Shown here: piece by piece, positions 42,954 through 53,369 of the stretch
Layout: each line of letters starts with the position of its first letter
Position numbering within the stretch: the first letter of the stretch is position 1
From: an uncultured Tateyamaria sp.
Lineage (GTDB): Bacteria; Pseudomonadota; Alphaproteobacteria; Rhodobacterales; Rhodobacteraceae
Assembly: GCF_947503045.1 (NCBI RefSeq)
Contig: NZ_CANNCF010000004.1
Coordinates: forward strand, 372,001 to 436,000
Direction: 5' to 3'
DNA length: 64,000 nucleotides
The notes under the pieces: model-generated
Told to the model about the DNA's origin: nothing
Database searches by the model: none
What the model saw: the letters and a program-made list of their open reading frames with translations, nothing else
Made by a program: the position numbers and the translations under genes

Positions 42954-44426
42954 ATGCCGCTGACCTGGCTCATCCTTCTGATCCTCGCCATCGCGTTTGC
43001 GGGCTACGTGCTTGGCCGACGCCGCGCGCTGAACAGCGCGGGCGGTGACCGGCGCGTTCTGCATTCCCTGCCCAGCTATTACGGCGCAATTGTCGCGATG
43101 TGGGCGGTGGTCCCGGCGGCAGGTGTCCTGATCATCTGGCTGCTGGTGCAGCCCTACATCGTCAATTCCAGCGTCCTGTCCACGCTGCCCGACACGATGG
43201 TCGCCGAAGGCAGCTCTTTCAGCCTTGTGATGAGCGATGTGCGCCGGGTGGCCGATGGCCTTGATGTGGCTGTCAGCACAGGTGCTATGAGCCGCGAGGC
43301 GGCGGCCTCCCTCAGCACCGAAGACACCGATGTGCGCGAAACGCTTGGTGATATGGGCGTCGCACTCGGTTCTGCCGTCAGCGCCGAAGTGCTTGGGGCC
43401 GCACAAGCCTATCGTGCCATGAATGCAACCGGCGCGTTGATGATGGCGGTCGTCGTATTGCTGATCACGCTTGGCGGCGCGGGCTTTGCCCTGTCGCGTT
43501 CCCATGCCGAATTTCGGGCACGCAATGCGGTCGAACGTGGTGTGCTGGCCCTGCTGATCGCCGCCGCGTCGCTCGCCGTGTTGACCACCATCGGCATCGT
43601 CTTTGCGCTGCTGTTCAACACAATTGAATTCTTCAAACTCTACCCGGCGGCGGACTTCTTTTTCGGCACCAACTGGGCGCCCAGCTTTTCCGGGCGCGGG
43701 GGGGCCTCCGACCTCGGGATTCTGCCACTCTTGTGGGGGACGTTCTACATCTCGCTCATCGCGCTGCTGGTGGCGGTGCCCATTGGCCTGTTCGCTGCGA
43801 TTTACCTGTCGGAATATGCCAGCCCGCGCCTGCGCAGCATCGCCAAGCCGCTGATCGAGATCCTCGCGGGTATTCCCACAATCGTTTACGGGCTGTTCGC
43901 ACTACTGACGGTCGGACCGCTGCTGGTCACGATGTTTGGCAAGGACACGCTGGGCTGGATGTCGGGGGGCACGGCGGTGATGACCGCAGGCCTCGTGATG
44001 GGCATCATGCTGATCCCTTTCGTGTCCTCACTTTCGGATGACATCATCAACGCGGTGCCGCAGGCAATGCGCGACGGCTCATACGGGCTGGGAGCGACGC
44101 AATCCGAAACCATCCGGCACGTGATCCTGCCCGCCGCCCTGCCGGGCATCGTGGGCGCGATCCTGCTGGCCGCCAGCCGCGCCATTGGCGAGACGATGAT
44201 CGTGGTGCTTGGGGCAGGGGCGGCGGCGCGCCTGTCGCTCAACCCGTTCGAGGCGATGACCACCATCACCGCCAAGATCGTGAGCCAGCTTACGGGGGAT
44301 GCCGATTTCGCCTCGCCCGAGGCGCTGGTGGCCTTTGCCCTGGGTATGACGCTGTTTGTGCTGACCCTCGGGCTCAACGTGTTCGCCCTTTATATCGTGC
44401 GCAAATACCGGGAGCAGTATGACTGA
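42954..44426 (+). CDS. pstC: Phosphate ABC transporter permease PstC
   Basis: A 490-residue inner-membrane permease, longer than E. coli PstC because of an N-terminal region of about 200 residues with extra hydrophobic segments and a periplasmic loop. The permease domain has GTFYISLIALLVAVPIGLFA near 265, the EAA-like motif YGLGATQSETIRHVILPAA near 385 and several further helices. TGGAG precedes ATG 42954. It overlaps pstA by one base. Confidence 0.94.
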   Translation: MPLTWLILLILAIAFAGYVLGRRRALNSAGGDRRVLHSLPSYYGAIVAMWAVVPAAGVLIIWLLVQPYIVNSSVLSTLPDTMVAEGSSFSLVMSDVRRVADGLDVAVSTGAMSREAAASLSTEDTDVRETLGDMGVALGSAVSAEVLGAAQAYRAMNATGALMMAVVVLLITLGGAGFALSRSHAEFRARNAVERGVLALLIAAASLAVLTTIGIVFALLFNTIEFFKLYPAADFFFGTNWAPSFSGRGGASDLGILPLLWGTFYISLIALLVAVPIGLFAAIYLSEYASPRLRSIAKPLIEILAGIPTIVYGLFALLTVGPLLVTMFGKDTLGWMSGGTAVMTAGLVMGIMLIPFVSSLSDDIINAVPQAMRDGSYGLGATQSETIRHVILPAALPGIVGAILLAASRAIGETMIVVLGAGAAARLSLNPFEAMTTITAKIVSQLTGDADFASPEALVAFALGMTLFVLTLGLNVFALYIVRKYREQYD

Positions 44427-45751
44427 TGACTGACGCCAGCCTTTCCCCCGCCGCAGCCCCCAGAGCCGGGCTGATCGCCACGGACGCGCGCACCCGCAAA
44501 CGCAATGCCGCGGAAAAGCGGTTCCGGGCCTATGGCATATGCGCCATCGGCGTCGGCCTGCTGTTTCTGGTGTTCCTGTTCACGTCGATCCTGCGCTCGG
44601 GTCTGCCTGCATTTACGCAGACCGTCATCGACATCGAATTCACCGTCACGCAGGAACAGTTCGACACCGCCGAAGGCAAGATGCTCAAGACCAAAGAGTA
44701 TGAAAAACTGTTCATCGCCGCCCTTGAGGGGCAATTGCAGGAACGCGGGCTTGAGGTTGCTTTTGACGGCAAGGCGATCCAGCGGCTGGTGGGCAAGCCC
44801 GGCGGCACGATCCGCAGCTATCTGCAGGCCAATCCCGACCGTCTGGGCGCGCCGATCAGCTTTGAGCTCGCCGCCGCTTCGCGGGTAGACGGATACCTAA
44901 ACGGGCGCATCACTCGCGACAGCCTTGTGGACAGCCGGTTCCTGCAAGCCAGCGACCTTGATCTGATCGACGCTCTGCAACAGGCCGATATCATCAAGGG
45001 CGCGTTCAACTGGAACTTTATCACCGGCACCGATTCCGGCGTCGACAACCCCGGGGGCGCGGGCCTTGGCGCCTCGGTGATCGGCTCGTTCTTTATGATG
45101 CTGGTGGTGCTGTTCCTGTCGCTGCCCATCGGGGTCGCCGCATCGATCTATCTTGAAGAATTTGCGCCGAAAAACCGCTGGACCGACCTGATCGAGGTGA
45201 ACATTTCGAACCTCGCCGCTGTGCCCTCCATCGTGTTTGGTATCCTTGGTCTGGCCGTTTTCATCCAGTTTGCTGGCCTGCCGCAATCGGCACCACTGGT
45301 CGGTGGACTTGTGCTGACACTGATGACGCTGCCCACGATCATTATTTCGACCCGCGCCTCACTGGCGGCTGTGCCGCCGTCGATCCGGGACGCGGCGCTG
45401 GGGGTAGGGGCCTCGAAAATGCAATCGGTTTTCCACCACGTGTTGCCACTGGCGATGCCCGGTATCCTGACTGGTACGATTATCGGTCTGGCACAAGCAC
45501 TGGGGGAAACCGCACCGCTTTTGCTGATCGGCATGGTCGGCTTTGTGGCGCGTGAATACCCCGAAGGGTTCCTGTCCGGCTTCACCGACGCCAACTCGGC
45601 CATGCCCGCCCAGATCTACACCTGGGCCAGCCGCGCCGATCCGGGGTTTTACGAAAAAGCCTGGGGCGGCATCATCATTTTGCTGCTATTCCTGATCACA
45701 ATGAACGCAATCGCCGTGGTCCTGCGCCGCCGCTTTGAACGCAGATGGTAG
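44426..45751 (+). CDS. pstA: Phosphate ABC transporter permease PstA
   Basis: A 441-residue inner-membrane permease. A periplasmic domain of about 150 residues lies between the first membrane helix (near residue 40) and the permease core, as in the long PstA forms (DUF3333 type). The core has [14 protein letters not shown] near 235 and the EAA-like [20 protein letters not shown] near 325. ATG 44426 overlaps the pstC TGA by one base. Confidence 0.94.
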   Translation: MTDASLSPAAAPRAGLIATDARTRKRNAAEKRFRAYGICAIGVGLLFLVFLFTSILRSGLPAFTQTVIDIEFTVTQEQFDTAEGKMLKTKEYEKLFIAALEGQLQERGLEVAFDGKAIQRLVGKPGGTIRSYLQANPDRLGAPISFELAAASRVDGYLNGRITRDSLVDSRFLQASDLDLIDALQQADIIKGAFNWNFITGTDSGVDNPGGAGLGASVIGSFFMMLVVLFLSLPIGVAASIYLEEFAPKNRWTDLIEVNISNLAAVPSIVFGILGLAVFIQFAGLPQSAPLVGGLVLTLMTLPTIIISTRASLAAVPPSIRDAALGVGASKMQSVFHHVLPLAMPGILTGTIIGLAQALGETAPLLLIGMVGFVAREYPEGFLSGFTDANSAMPAQIYTWASRADPGFYEKAWGGIIILLLFLITMNAIAVVLRRRFERRW

Positions 45752-45762
45752 GGGGCAAGCCC

Positions 45763-46560
45763 ATGAACGATATGAGAATTCTGGAGAGAGACGTGGACAC
45801 AAAAGAGGTCAAGATCGCGGCCCGCGACGTGCAGGTCTATTACGGCACGAACCACGCCATCAAGGATGTGAGTGTCGACATCGAAGACAAGACCGTGACC
45901 GCCTTTATCGGGCCCTCGGGCTGCGGAAAGTCCACATTCTTGCGTTGTATCAACAGGATGAACGACACAATTGATGTGTGCCGCGTGACCGGCGACATCC
46001 GCATCGACAATCAGGACATCTATGATCCACGTGTTGATCCCGTGCAGTTGCGCGCCAAAGTGGGCATGGTGTTTCAAAAACCAAACCCGTTTCCCAAGTC
46101 GATTTATGACAATGTGGCTTACGGGCCCCGCATCCACGGATTGGCCAGGAACAAAGCTGATCTTGATGATATCGTTGAAAAATCCCTGCGCAGGGGCGCC
46201 ATCTGGGACGAGGTCAAGGACCGCCTGAATGCCCCCGGTACTGGCCTGTCCGGAGGCCAGCAACAGCGCCTGTGCATCGCACGCGCCGTGGCAACCGAGC
46301 CCGAAGTGCTGTTGATGGACGAACCATGCTCGGCGCTGGACCCGATTGCCACCGCACAGATCGAGGAACTGATTGATGAGCTGCGCCAAAGCTATTCGGT
46401 CGTGATCGTCACCCACTCGATGCAGCAGGCCGCAAGGGTGAGCCAGAAAACCGCCTTTTTCCACCTCGGCAACCTGGTCGAATACGGCGAAACCGGCACC
46501 ATCTTTACCAACCCGGTCGATCCGCGCACCGAAAGCTACATCACCGGCCGGATCGGCTAA
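45763..46560 (+). CDS. pstB: Phosphate ABC transporter ATPase PstB
   Basis: A 265-residue ATPase. Walker A is GPSGCGKST near residue 47, the ABC signature [14 protein letters not shown] near 160, Walker [14 protein letters not shown] near 182 and the H-loop VTHSMQQA near 218. The Q-loop [12 protein letters not shown] is typical of PstB. ATG 45763 follows GTAGGGGG; ATG 45745 overlapping pstA would add six residues. phoU follows after 11 bp. Confidence 0.96.
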   Translation: MNDMRILERDVDTKEVKIAARDVQVYYGTNHAIKDVSVDIEDKTVTAFIGPSGCGKSTFLRCINRMNDTIDVCRVTGDIRIDNQDIYDPRVDPVQLRAKVGMVFQKPNPFPKSIYDNVAYGPRIHGLARNKADLDDIVEKSLRRGAIWDEVKDRLNAPGTGLSGGQQQRLCIARAVATEPEVLLMDEPCSALDPIATAQIEELIDELRQSYSVVIVTHSMQQAARVSQKTAFFHLGNLVEYGETGTIFTNPVDPRTESYITGRIG

Positions 46561-46571
46561 GGAGAGCAGAC

Positions 46572-47273
46572 ATGCAAGACCAACACATCGCATCGGCCTT
46601 TGACCGCGATCTCGAAGCGATCCAGGCCCAGATCATGAAAATGGGCGGGCTGGTTGAGAACGCAATCATGGAGGCTGCCATCAGCCTCGAGACCCGCGAC
46701 GAGGAACGCGCCGAGGCTGTGCGCAGCGCCGACAAGGCCATCGACAACCTCGAAGAGCTGATCAACGAAGAGGCCGCGCGCGTCATCGCATTGCGCGCGC
46801 CCATCGCTGTTGATCTGCGCCTCGTTCTGTCGGTGATCAAGGTGAGCGCCAACCTTGAACGCATTGGAGATTATGCCAAAAACCTCGCCAAGCGGACCAG
46901 TGTCCTGTCCCAGATGGCTCCGGTGGATGACAGTGCAGGTGCGCTCCGGCGCATGGCAAAAGAGGTCGAACGCATGCTCAAGGATGCGCTGGATGCCTAT
47001 GTCAATCGCGACGCGGAATTGGCTCAGGACGTGATCGACCGCGACACCGAAGTCGACCAGATGTACAACGCCCTGTTCCGCGAATTCCTGACCTTCATGA
47101 TGGAAGACCCGCGCAACATCACCGCCTGCATGCACCTGCATTTCATCGCCAAGAACATCGAGCGCATGGGCGATCACGTCACCTCCATCGCCGAACAGGT
47201 GGTCTATCTGGTGACCGGCACGATCCCGGACGAGGCGCGCACCAAAGCCGACAAGACGTCGCTGCCAGCCTGA
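46572..47273 (+). CDS. phoU: Phosphate signalling protein PhoU
   Basis: A 233-residue all-helical protein made of two three-helix repeats. The metal-binding E/DxxxD motifs are visible: LERIGDYAKN near residue 95 and IERMGDHVTS near 195. PhoU links the PstSCAB transporter to PhoR and limits phosphate uptake. GGAG precedes ATG 46572, and phoB follows after 13 bp. Confidence 0.95.
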   Translation: MQDQHIASAFDRDLEAIQAQIMKMGGLVENAIMEAAISLETRDEERAEAVRSADKAIDNLEELINEEAARVIALRAPIAVDLRLVLSVIKVSANLERIGDYAKNLAKRTSVLSQMAPVDDSAGALRRMAKEVERMLKDALDAYVNRDAELAQDVIDRDTEVDQMYNALFREFLTFMMEDPRNITACMHLHFIAKNIERMGDHVTSIAEQVVYLVTGTIPDEARTKADKTSLPA

Positions 47274-47286
47274 GGAGGGCAAGAGC

Positions 47287-47976
47287 ATGTCAGCAGATCA
47301 GCCCCGCGTTCTGGTCGTTGAGGACGAACCGGCGCAACGTGAAGTGCTGGCCTATAACCTCGAGGCCGAGGGCTTTGCCGTGTCCCGCGCCGCGAACGGC
47401 GAAGAGGCGCTGTTGCTGATCGACGAGGACGCGCCTGACATCATCGTGCTGGACTGGATGATGCCGAACCTGTCGGGCATCGAGGTCTGCCGCCGCATCA
47501 AGATCCGGCCCGAAACCCGCGTGATCCCGGTGATCATGCTATCCGCCCGCGCTGAAGAGGTGGACAAGGTGCGCGGGCTCGAAACGGGGGCCGATGACTA
47601 TGTGGTCAAACCCTATTCGGTGGTCGAATTAATGGCCCGTGTGCGCAGCCAGTTGCGCCGCGTGCGCCCCTCGACCGTAGGGCAGCGGCTAGATTTCGAT
47701 GACATCGTTCTGGACGCTGAAAGCCACAAGGTCACCCGCGGTCCGGACGAGCTGAAACTGGGACCAACCGAGTTCCGCCTGCTCAGCACCTTCATGGAAA
47801 AGCCGGGCAGGGTGTGGAGCCGCGAGCAATTGCTAGACCGGGTCTGGGGGCGCGACATTTACGTCGACACGCGCACCGTCGATGTGCATATCGGACGCCT
47901 GCGCAAGGCGCTCACTCAACATGGCGGCAGCGATCCGGTGCGCACGGTGCGTGGTGCGGGATATGCGCTGGGATAA
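47287..47976 (+). CDS. phoB: Phosphate regulon response regulator PhoB
   Basis: A 229-residue OmpR-type regulator. The receiver has VEDEPAQREVL near residue 11, the phospho-acceptor Asp in IVLDWMMPNLSG near 56 and Lys in YVVKPYSVVE. The winged-helix domain has LGPTEFRLLSTFMEKPGRVW near 158 and VDVHIGRLRKAL near 200. Phosphorylated by PhoR, it should bind the Pho box at 41706. It is the last gene of the phosphate locus. Confidence 0.95.
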   Translation: MSADQPRVLVVEDEPAQREVLAYNLEAEGFAVSRAANGEEALLLIDEDAPDIIVLDWMMPNLSGIEVCRRIKIRPETRVIPVIMLSARAEEVDKVRGLETGADDYVVKPYSVVELMARVRSQLRRVRPSTVGQRLDFDDIVLDAESHKVTRGPDELKLGPTEFRLLSTFMEKPGRVWSREQLLDRVWGRDIYVDTRTVDVHIGRLRKALTQHGGSDPVRTVRGAGYALG

Positions 47977-48193
47977 GGGTAGGGTAAGTGTACATTTAAT
48001 ATAACCTGCATCCATCTGACATTTAACTTTATTGTCCAGACACAAATGCAACCGTTTGGTTGAACTTCCGCCGTCCCTTCATATCAACGGGTCACTCGTC
48101 ATCGCGCGCTTTCTGAAAAATTTGAACGAAGTGTTCGTCGGCGGCTTTTCGACGTTATCAAAAAAGAAAGAGGTTTCGCGCTAGCCCTCGTGC

Positions 48194-48532
48194 ATGTGTA
48201 AATCTGCGCTTTGGATGGTGTTCGTGTTCTCTTTGGCAGGTCTTGCCGGGCCGGTCACATATATTGTGTCGCATTCTGGAAAACCCGATCCAAATCACCT
48301 CTACCTTGTCCTTGATCTCGGCGGCAAATCACGCGCCTTTGCAGACCCGGTTGCGCTCGGGGCGCGTGCTGTCGGACCACAACGCGGCATCCTCGCAGAC
48401 ATGATGGAAGCGTCCCCCAACACCAAGGACCGGCTAGAGGCGGCAGGCTATGTCGTTTTGCCCGGCGGCGCCTTGGCGGCCCTGTGCGGCTTTGAACCAT
48501 CCCAGACAAAAAAACGCGTGGCACGTCTCTGA
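48194..48532 (+). CDS. Small membrane-anchored protein upstream of chemoreceptor
   Basis: A 112-residue protein with one hydrophobic N-terminal segment (residues 5-28, signal anchor or signal peptide) and a soluble part containing [17 protein letters not shown] and a Cys near the end (ALCGFE). No family is recognised. No good ribosome site is seen before ATG 48194. Its stop lies one base before the chemoreceptor ATG, so the two are almost certainly cotranscribed and may cooperate in sensing. The gene has no other neighbour on its transcript. Confidence 0.65.
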   Translation: MCKSALWMVFVFSLAGLAGPVTYIVSHSGKPDPNHLYLVLDLGGKSRAFADPVALGARAVGPQRGILADMMEASPNTKDRLEAAGYVVLPGGALAALCGFEPSQTKKRVARL

Positions 48533-48533
48533 T

Positions 48534-50222
48534 ATGATTACATTTATTACCTCATCCCGACAACGAAGCGCCTTTGCGCTCGCCATTGCCTTGTTCCCGA
48601 TGGTTGCCATTGCGGCGTTTCTGACCGGTGGCATCCTTCTTGGTCCCATCGGCGCATCGCTGGCCTTCATTGTGACCGGCGCGCTGATGTCCATGACCAA
48701 TCGAACGCTTGCCCCCATCGGCGCAGCCGTCGCGCTGATCGGGCAGGCCATGGCATTTACCGCCGCATTTCAGGGCCATCCGTGGCAAATCGACAGTCAC
48801 ATGCTGTTCTTTGCGCTGCTGGCCTGCGTGGTGGGTTTGCGCAGCATTGTGGCACTGCTGGTTTGTGCGGCTCTCATTGCCGTTCATCATTTGGCGCTGT
48901 CGTTCCTGATGCCGTCGTTGATTTACCCAAGCGGTGATTTCTCCTATAATTTTGGACGTACAGCGCTGCATGCAGCGATTGTCATCATTGAAACGGCAGC
49001 GCTTGTGCTGATGGTCCATCAACTCAATCGTCTGGACAGACAAACAGAGGCACAGACCGAGGAATTACAAGCCAATCTGGCCGAAGCCGAAGACGCACGC
49101 CAGAACGCGATGCAACTCACGGCGATGGCCGAATCCTCAAAAGAAGAGGCGGAAGCTGCAAAACAACAGGCCGAAGCGGCTCTGGAGCAAGCCCAACAGG
49201 CCGCACGTATGCAGGAAGACGCCGAAATAGAGCAAAAAAGGCTGTCCCAGGAGCAAAACGACAAGGAAGCCGCGCGTAGCCATGAAAAATCACAAGTGAT
49301 GAACGTGCTGCGCGAAGCCCTCATGCGCCTCGAAGGTGGCGATTTGACCACCCGCATCGAACAGAAACTGCCGGATGAGTATGACGAGGTCCGAACCGTG
49401 TTCAACACGGCCATTCAAACGCTGGATGATCTGGTGTCTGACGTCTCTCGCCATTGCGTGCAAATGGACACCGAGATCCGCGAAATTTCCGCCGCAACAG
49501 ATGATCTGGCGCGCCGGTCCGAAGGGCAGGCGGGCGACCTGCGCGAGGCCTCGCAGTTTTTGAGTGAGCTTACCAATAGCGTAATGCAGAATTCCAAAAA
49601 CGTGGATCACGCCAATATGTCATCGCGTGATGCCAGATCCAACGCATTGCAAAGCGGAACAGTTGTTTCCGAAGCCTCAACGGCCATGACAGCGATCCAG
49701 ACCGGCGCAGAAGAGATCACGACGATCGTCGGACTGATCGAGGATATTTCGTTCCAGACAAATCTGCTGGCACTGAACGCCGGCGTCGAAGCGGCGCGCG
49801 CCGGTGAAGCAGGTCGTGGGTTTGCGGTTGTTGCATCAGAAGTCCGCGCCCTGGCGCAACGATCCTCTGACAGCGTCACCAGCATCCGCGAACTGATCGA
49901 GCGCTCAAAGCAGCTGGTGAACAACGGCTCCGAAAAGATTTCCGAGACCGTGAAATCCCTAGAGACCGTGGAAACAGGTATTGTCGCGATCAGTTCAAAG
50001 ATGGCGATGGTGTCGGAAAGCACTCAGACGCAAAGCGAAGGCATTTCTCGGATCAACGCCTCGGTCGCCGAGATCGGCACGGTCACACAACGCAATGCCA
50101 GCATGTTCGAAGAAACCAACGCCGCATGCTCGAACCTGGCGCAGGCCGCCGAAGTGCTCAGGGACCTTACACGCCGCTTTCAAGTGTCGGAGCGCGCTGC
50201 CTCAGCAAGCAATGCAGCGTAA
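48534..50222 (+). CDS. Methyl-accepting chemotaxis protein with multi-pass membrane sensor
   Basis: A 562-residue chemoreceptor. Residues 15-165 form about six membrane helices with no periplasmic sensor domain, and His residues in IAVHHLALS near 120. A long Glu/Ala/Gln coiled coil (170-260) follows, then a HAMP-like stretch ([14 protein letters not shown] near 265). The signalling domain hairpin tip is [22 protein letters not shown] near 400. There is no NWETF-type CheR-binding tail. It is the only receptor in the window and lies 20 kb from the che operon. The sensor part suggests a signal within the membrane, such as redox or energy state, which is inference. Confidence 0.9.
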   Translation: MITFITSSRQRSAFALAIALFPMVAIAAFLTGGILLGPIGASLAFIVTGALMSMTNRTLAPIGAAVALIGQAMAFTAAFQGHPWQIDSHMLFFALLACVVGLRSIVALLVCAALIAVHHLALSFLMPSLIYPSGDFSYNFGRTALHAAIVIIETAALVLMVHQLNRLDRQTEAQTEELQANLAEAEDARQNAMQLTAMAESSKEEAEAAKQQAEAALEQAQQAARMQEDAEIEQKRLSQEQNDKEAARSHEKSQVMNVLREALMRLEGGDLTTRIEQKLPDEYDEVRTVFNTAIQTLDDLVSDVSRHCVQMDTEIREISAATDDLARRSEGQAGDLREASQFLSELTNSVMQNSKNVDHANMSSRDARSNALQSGTVVSEASTAMTAIQTGAEEITTIVGLIEDISFQTNLLALNAGVEAARAGEAGRGFAVVASEVRALAQRSSDSVTSIRELIERSKQLVNNGSEKISETVKSLETVETGIVAISSKMAMVSESTQTQSEGISRINASVAEIGTVTQRNASMFEETNAACSNLAQAAEVLRDLTRRFQVSERAASASNAA

Positions 50223-50401
50223 AGTAATTTGAACATAATGTGGATTATAGGATTTTTTTGCACAGGATTCTGGCCACTACAGATGCCTTGTTTTCAAGGT
50301 TTTCACCGCGCCACTGGTTGCTTACCCGGTCAGAGCCCCCAAAGTAAAACAACGTTAAAACTGTCTTCTCCATTTAATATCAACACTCTACTGGTCGCTC
50401 T

Positions 50402-51595
50402 TCATGTCACGCGCGACTTCGTTTGATATTTCGGTTCGCGCCAGACGTCCGTGTTGATCACCTCTTCGATAATCTCGGCGGCACGCACGATCTCTGCCTG
50501 ATCCAGATACAGCGGCGTGAACCCGAACCGCATGATGTTCGGTGCGCGAAAATCGCCGATCACGCCGCGCTCAATCAGTGCTTGCATCGCGGGGTATCCG
50601 TTTTCAAAGGCAAACGACACTTGCGAGCCGCGCACCTCGGCATCACGTGGTGAGGCCAGCGTCAGCGCCGGACAGCGTTTTTCAACCTCGGCGATGAACG
50701 TTTCGGACAGCGCGATCGAGGCTGCGCGCAAATCAGCCATATCAACCCCCTCCCACACCTTCAGCGCTTCCTGCAGAATCGACAGTTGCACCACGGACGG
50801 CGTGCCGACGCGCAGGCGTTCGGTGGACATGGCGGGCCGATAGGCCTGTTCCATTGCAAAGGGCGCGGCATGACCGAGCCAGCCGGACAAGGCCGGTTCC
50901 AGACCAAGCGTGATATCGGGGCGCGCATAGATGAAGGCAGGCGCGCCGGGTCCACCGTTCAGGTATTTATAGGTGCAGCCCACGGCAAATTCGGCGTTGC
51001 AGGCCGTCACATCGACCGGCACCGCACCGGCACTGTGGGCCAGATCCCAGATCATCACTGCACCCGCCGCATGGGCCGCCTTGGTGATCGTCTCCATATC
51101 GTGCATGCGGCCCGTGCGGTAATCGACCTGGGTCAGCATCACGACGGCGACCTCCTCACTGATCGCTCCCAACACATCCTCAGCCGCCGGCGTGCGCAGC
51201 GCATAGTCCTTGTCGATCGTCTTGATCAGACCCTCGGCCATGTAGAGATCGCTGGGGAAATTGCCGCTGTCGGACAGGATCACCCGGCGATCCGGGCGCA
51301 TTTTAAGCGCCGCAGCCAGGGCCTGATAGACCTTGATCGACAACGTATCGCCTGTGGCGACAGAACCTGCGGACGCACCGATCAGACCGGCAATCGTATC
51401 CCCAACCTCGGCAGGCAGCGCCATCCATCCGGCGGTGTTCCACGCCTTGATCAGCTGGCCGCCCCACTCGTCCCGGATCACTTCGGTGGCGCGTTCTGCC
51501 GCGCCCTTGGGCAACACGCCCAGCGAATTTCCGTCGAGGTAAATGACCCCTTCGGGGATGTCGAACATCTCTTTTCTCGGCAGCGATACACCCAT
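50402..51595 (-). CDS. kynU: Kynureninase
   Basis: A 397-residue PLP enzyme that splits L-kynurenine to anthranilate and alanine. Landmarks are YLDGNSLGVLP near residue 18, the Asp in MIWDLAHSAGAVPVD near 202 and the PLP lysine in CTYKYLNGGPGAPAF near 227. ATG 51595 begins two bases after the kynA stop, so the two are translated together. No kynurenine formamidase gene is present nearby, so that step must be encoded elsewhere. Confidence 0.95.
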   Translation of the reverse strand: MGVSLPRKEMFDIPEGVIYLDGNSLGVLPKGAAERATEVIRDEWGGQLIKAWNTAGWMALPAEVGDTIAGLIGASAGSVATGDTLSIKVYQALAAALKMRPDRRVILSDSGNFPSDLYMAEGLIKTIDKDYALRTPAAEDVLGAISEEVAVVMLTQVDYRTGRMHDMETITKAAHAAGAVMIWDLAHSAGAVPVDVTACNAEFAVGCTYKYLNGGPGAPAFIYARPDITLGLEPALSGWLGHAAPFAMEQAYRPAMSTERLRVGTPSVVQLSILQEALKVWEGVDMADLRAASIALSETFIAEVEKRCPALTLASPRDAEVRGSQVSFAFENGYPAMQALIERGVIGDFRAPNIMRFGFTPLYLDQAEIVRAAEIIEEVINTDVWREPKYQTKSRVT

Positions 51596-51597
51596 GC

Positions 51598-52437
51598 TCA
51601 CAACTCCCCTCGCACATGCCACAACTCCGGAAACAGCTCGACCTCTAGCATGCGGCGCAGGTAACTCACGCCCGATGTGCCGCCCGTGCCGCGCTTGAAC
51701 CCGATGATCCGTTCAACCGTGGTTACGTGATTGAACCGCCAGCGGCGAAAATAATCCTCAAGATCCACCAGCTTTTCCCCCAACTCATACAGCGACCAAT
51801 AGGTGTCCACGTTCTCGTAAACCAGCTTCCATTTGGCCTGAATGTCCGGATTGGTGGCGTGTGGCGTGTTCAGCTGCGCCTCGGGGGCCCCCGCCCCGGT
51901 CCCGTCGATGGTGACAAAGAGATGGCGCACCACCTCGTCATAAAGGCTCGGCCGGGCCAGTTCCTGCGCCAGCAGATCATGAAATTCGGGAACATGCGCA
52001 TGAGGTTTGAGCATGTTGGGGTTCCGGTTTCCGAGGATGTATTCGATCATCCGGTACTGGTGCGATTGAAAGCCCGAAGACGGCCCCAACGTCTCGCGAA
52101 AGGTGGTGTAATCGGCGGGCGTCATGGTGCGCAGCACGTCCCATGCGCTGTTGAGCTGCTCGAAAATGCGCGCCACCCGCGCCAGCATCTTGAACATGTG
52201 GCTCATGTCGCCCGCGATCAGCGCAGAGCGCGCCGCGTTCATTTCGTGGATCGCCAGCTTCATCCACAATTCGCTGGTCTGGTGCTGAATGATAAACAGC
52301 AGCTCGTCATGGGCCGTGCTGATCGGATGCTGCTTGTCCAACAAACCATCCAGCGACAGATAATCCCCGTAAGACATCGCGTCCTTGAAGTGCATCTTCG
52401 CCCCGTCGCGTTCGGGATCATAGGCCGTGCCGGTCAT
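51598..52437 (-). CDS. kynA: Tryptophan 2,3-dioxygenase
   Basis: A 279-residue haem enzyme that opens the indole ring of L-tryptophan to N-formylkynurenine. DELLFIIQHQTSELWMKLAIHEM near residue 45 carries the substrate-binding His, RRWRFNHVTTVERIIG near 232 contains the haem-ligand His, and GGTSGVSYLRRML near 255 ends the active site. It is the first gene of a two-gene kyn unit and diverges from an SDR gene, 106 bp apart. Confidence 0.96.
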   Translation of the reverse strand: MTGTAYDPERDGAKMHFKDAMSYGDYLSLDGLLDKQHPISTAHDELLFIIQHQTSELWMKLAIHEMNAARSALIAGDMSHMFKMLARVARIFEQLNSAWDVLRTMTPADYTTFRETLGPSSGFQSHQYRMIEYILGNRNPNMLKPHAHVPEFHDLLAQELARPSLYDEVVRHLFVTIDGTGAGAPEAQLNTPHATNPDIQAKWKLVYENVDTYWSLYELGEKLVDLEDYFRRWRFNHVTTVERIIGFKRGTGGTSGVSYLRRMLEVELFPELWHVRGEL

Positions 52438-52543
52438 CGCGTTCCTCGTTTTCTGGCCGCAGTGCGAGTCATTTCGAGATGTATCCTTTGCGTCTCTTTA
52501 TTGCGAGGCTACAATCGCGCAGCACTCATTTCGGAGGGGCCGG

Positions 52544-53317
52544 ATGGACCTCGCAGGCAAGATCATCATCGTCACCGGCGCCGCACATGGAATTGGGCGC
52601 GCCTTGTGTCATGCCTTTACAGCGCAAGGCGCCAAGGCCATCGCCTGTGTCGATCGCGACACAGAAGGTGCTCAACTGGTTGCGAGCGAAGTCAATGGTT
52701 TACCATTCACAGTTGATGTATCTTCCGAGGACCAAATCGCCGCAATGATCGCCGAGGTCGAAGAGCGCATTGGCCCCATCGATCTGTTCTGTTCAAACGC
52801 GGGTGTCTTTGTGCCCGGCGGTGCGGAGGCCCCGAATGACGACTGGCAGCGCCTGTGGGACATCAACGTCATGGCCCATGTCTGGGCCGCCCGTCACGTG
52901 GTGCCGCGCATGATCGCGCGGGGTGGTGGATATCTGCTCAATACGGCGTCGGCGGCCGGGCTGCTTAACCAGATCGGATCGGCCCCTTATGGCGTCACCA
53001 AACACGCCGCCGTCGGTCTGGCCGAGTGGCTTGCGATGACCCATGGCGATGACGGGATCAAGGTGTCCGTGCTTTGCCCCCAGGCCGTGCGCACCGCGAT
53101 GATCGACGGGTTCGAGGACGGCGTCGCGGCTATCGACGGTCTGCTTGAACCCGAGGATATTGCCGCCGCTTGCGTCACTGCCATTCACGACGAGACGTTC
53201 CTCGTGTTGCCCCATGCCGGCGTGCTGGATTACATGCGCCACAAGACCGCTGACTATGATCGCTGGATCGGCGGCATGCGCAAGTTGAACCGGGTATACG
53301 GGGCCAAAGGGTCGTGA
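52544..53317 (+). CDS. Short-chain dehydrogenase/reductase
   Basis: A 257-residue SDR. The dinucleotide motif TGAAHGIG is near residue 11, the acidic Asp that selects NAD(H) follows in CVDRDTEG near 37, and SNAGV near 85. The catalytic Ser is in NTASAAG near 133, with Tyr and Lys in YGVTKHA near 148. The gene starts at ATG 52544 with GGAGGGG upstream; longer frames run into the kynA promoter. Substrate is unknown. A hairpin repeat follows the stop. Confidence 0.9.
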   Translation: MDLAGKIIIVTGAAHGIGRALCHAFTAQGAKAIACVDRDTEGAQLVASEVNGLPFTVDVSSEDQIAAMIAEVEERIGPIDLFCSNAGVFVPGGAEAPNDDWQRLWDINVMAHVWAARHVVPRMIARGGGYLLNTASAAGLLNQIGSAPYGVTKHAAVGLAEWLAMTHGDDGIKVSVLCPQAVRTAMIDGFEDGVAAIDGLLEPEDIAAACVTAIHDETFLVLPHAGVLDYMRHKTADYDRWIGGMRKLNRVYGAKGS

Positions 53318-53319
53318 CA

Positions 53320-53369
53320 CTGGGGCGCTGCCCCAGACCCCGTGGTATTTTTGGTCAGAAGAAACGCTA
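53320..53369 (+). repeat. REP-like hairpin repeat, copy 2
   Basis: A 7-bp stem CTGGGGC/GCCCCAG with loop GCT (53320-53336) is followed by ACCCCGTGGTATTTTTGGTC and AGAAGAAACG. Compared with copy 1 at 7478, one stem pair has changed from C-G to T-A, so pairing is kept. It lies between the SDR stop and the convergent thioesterase gene. Confidence 0.7.
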
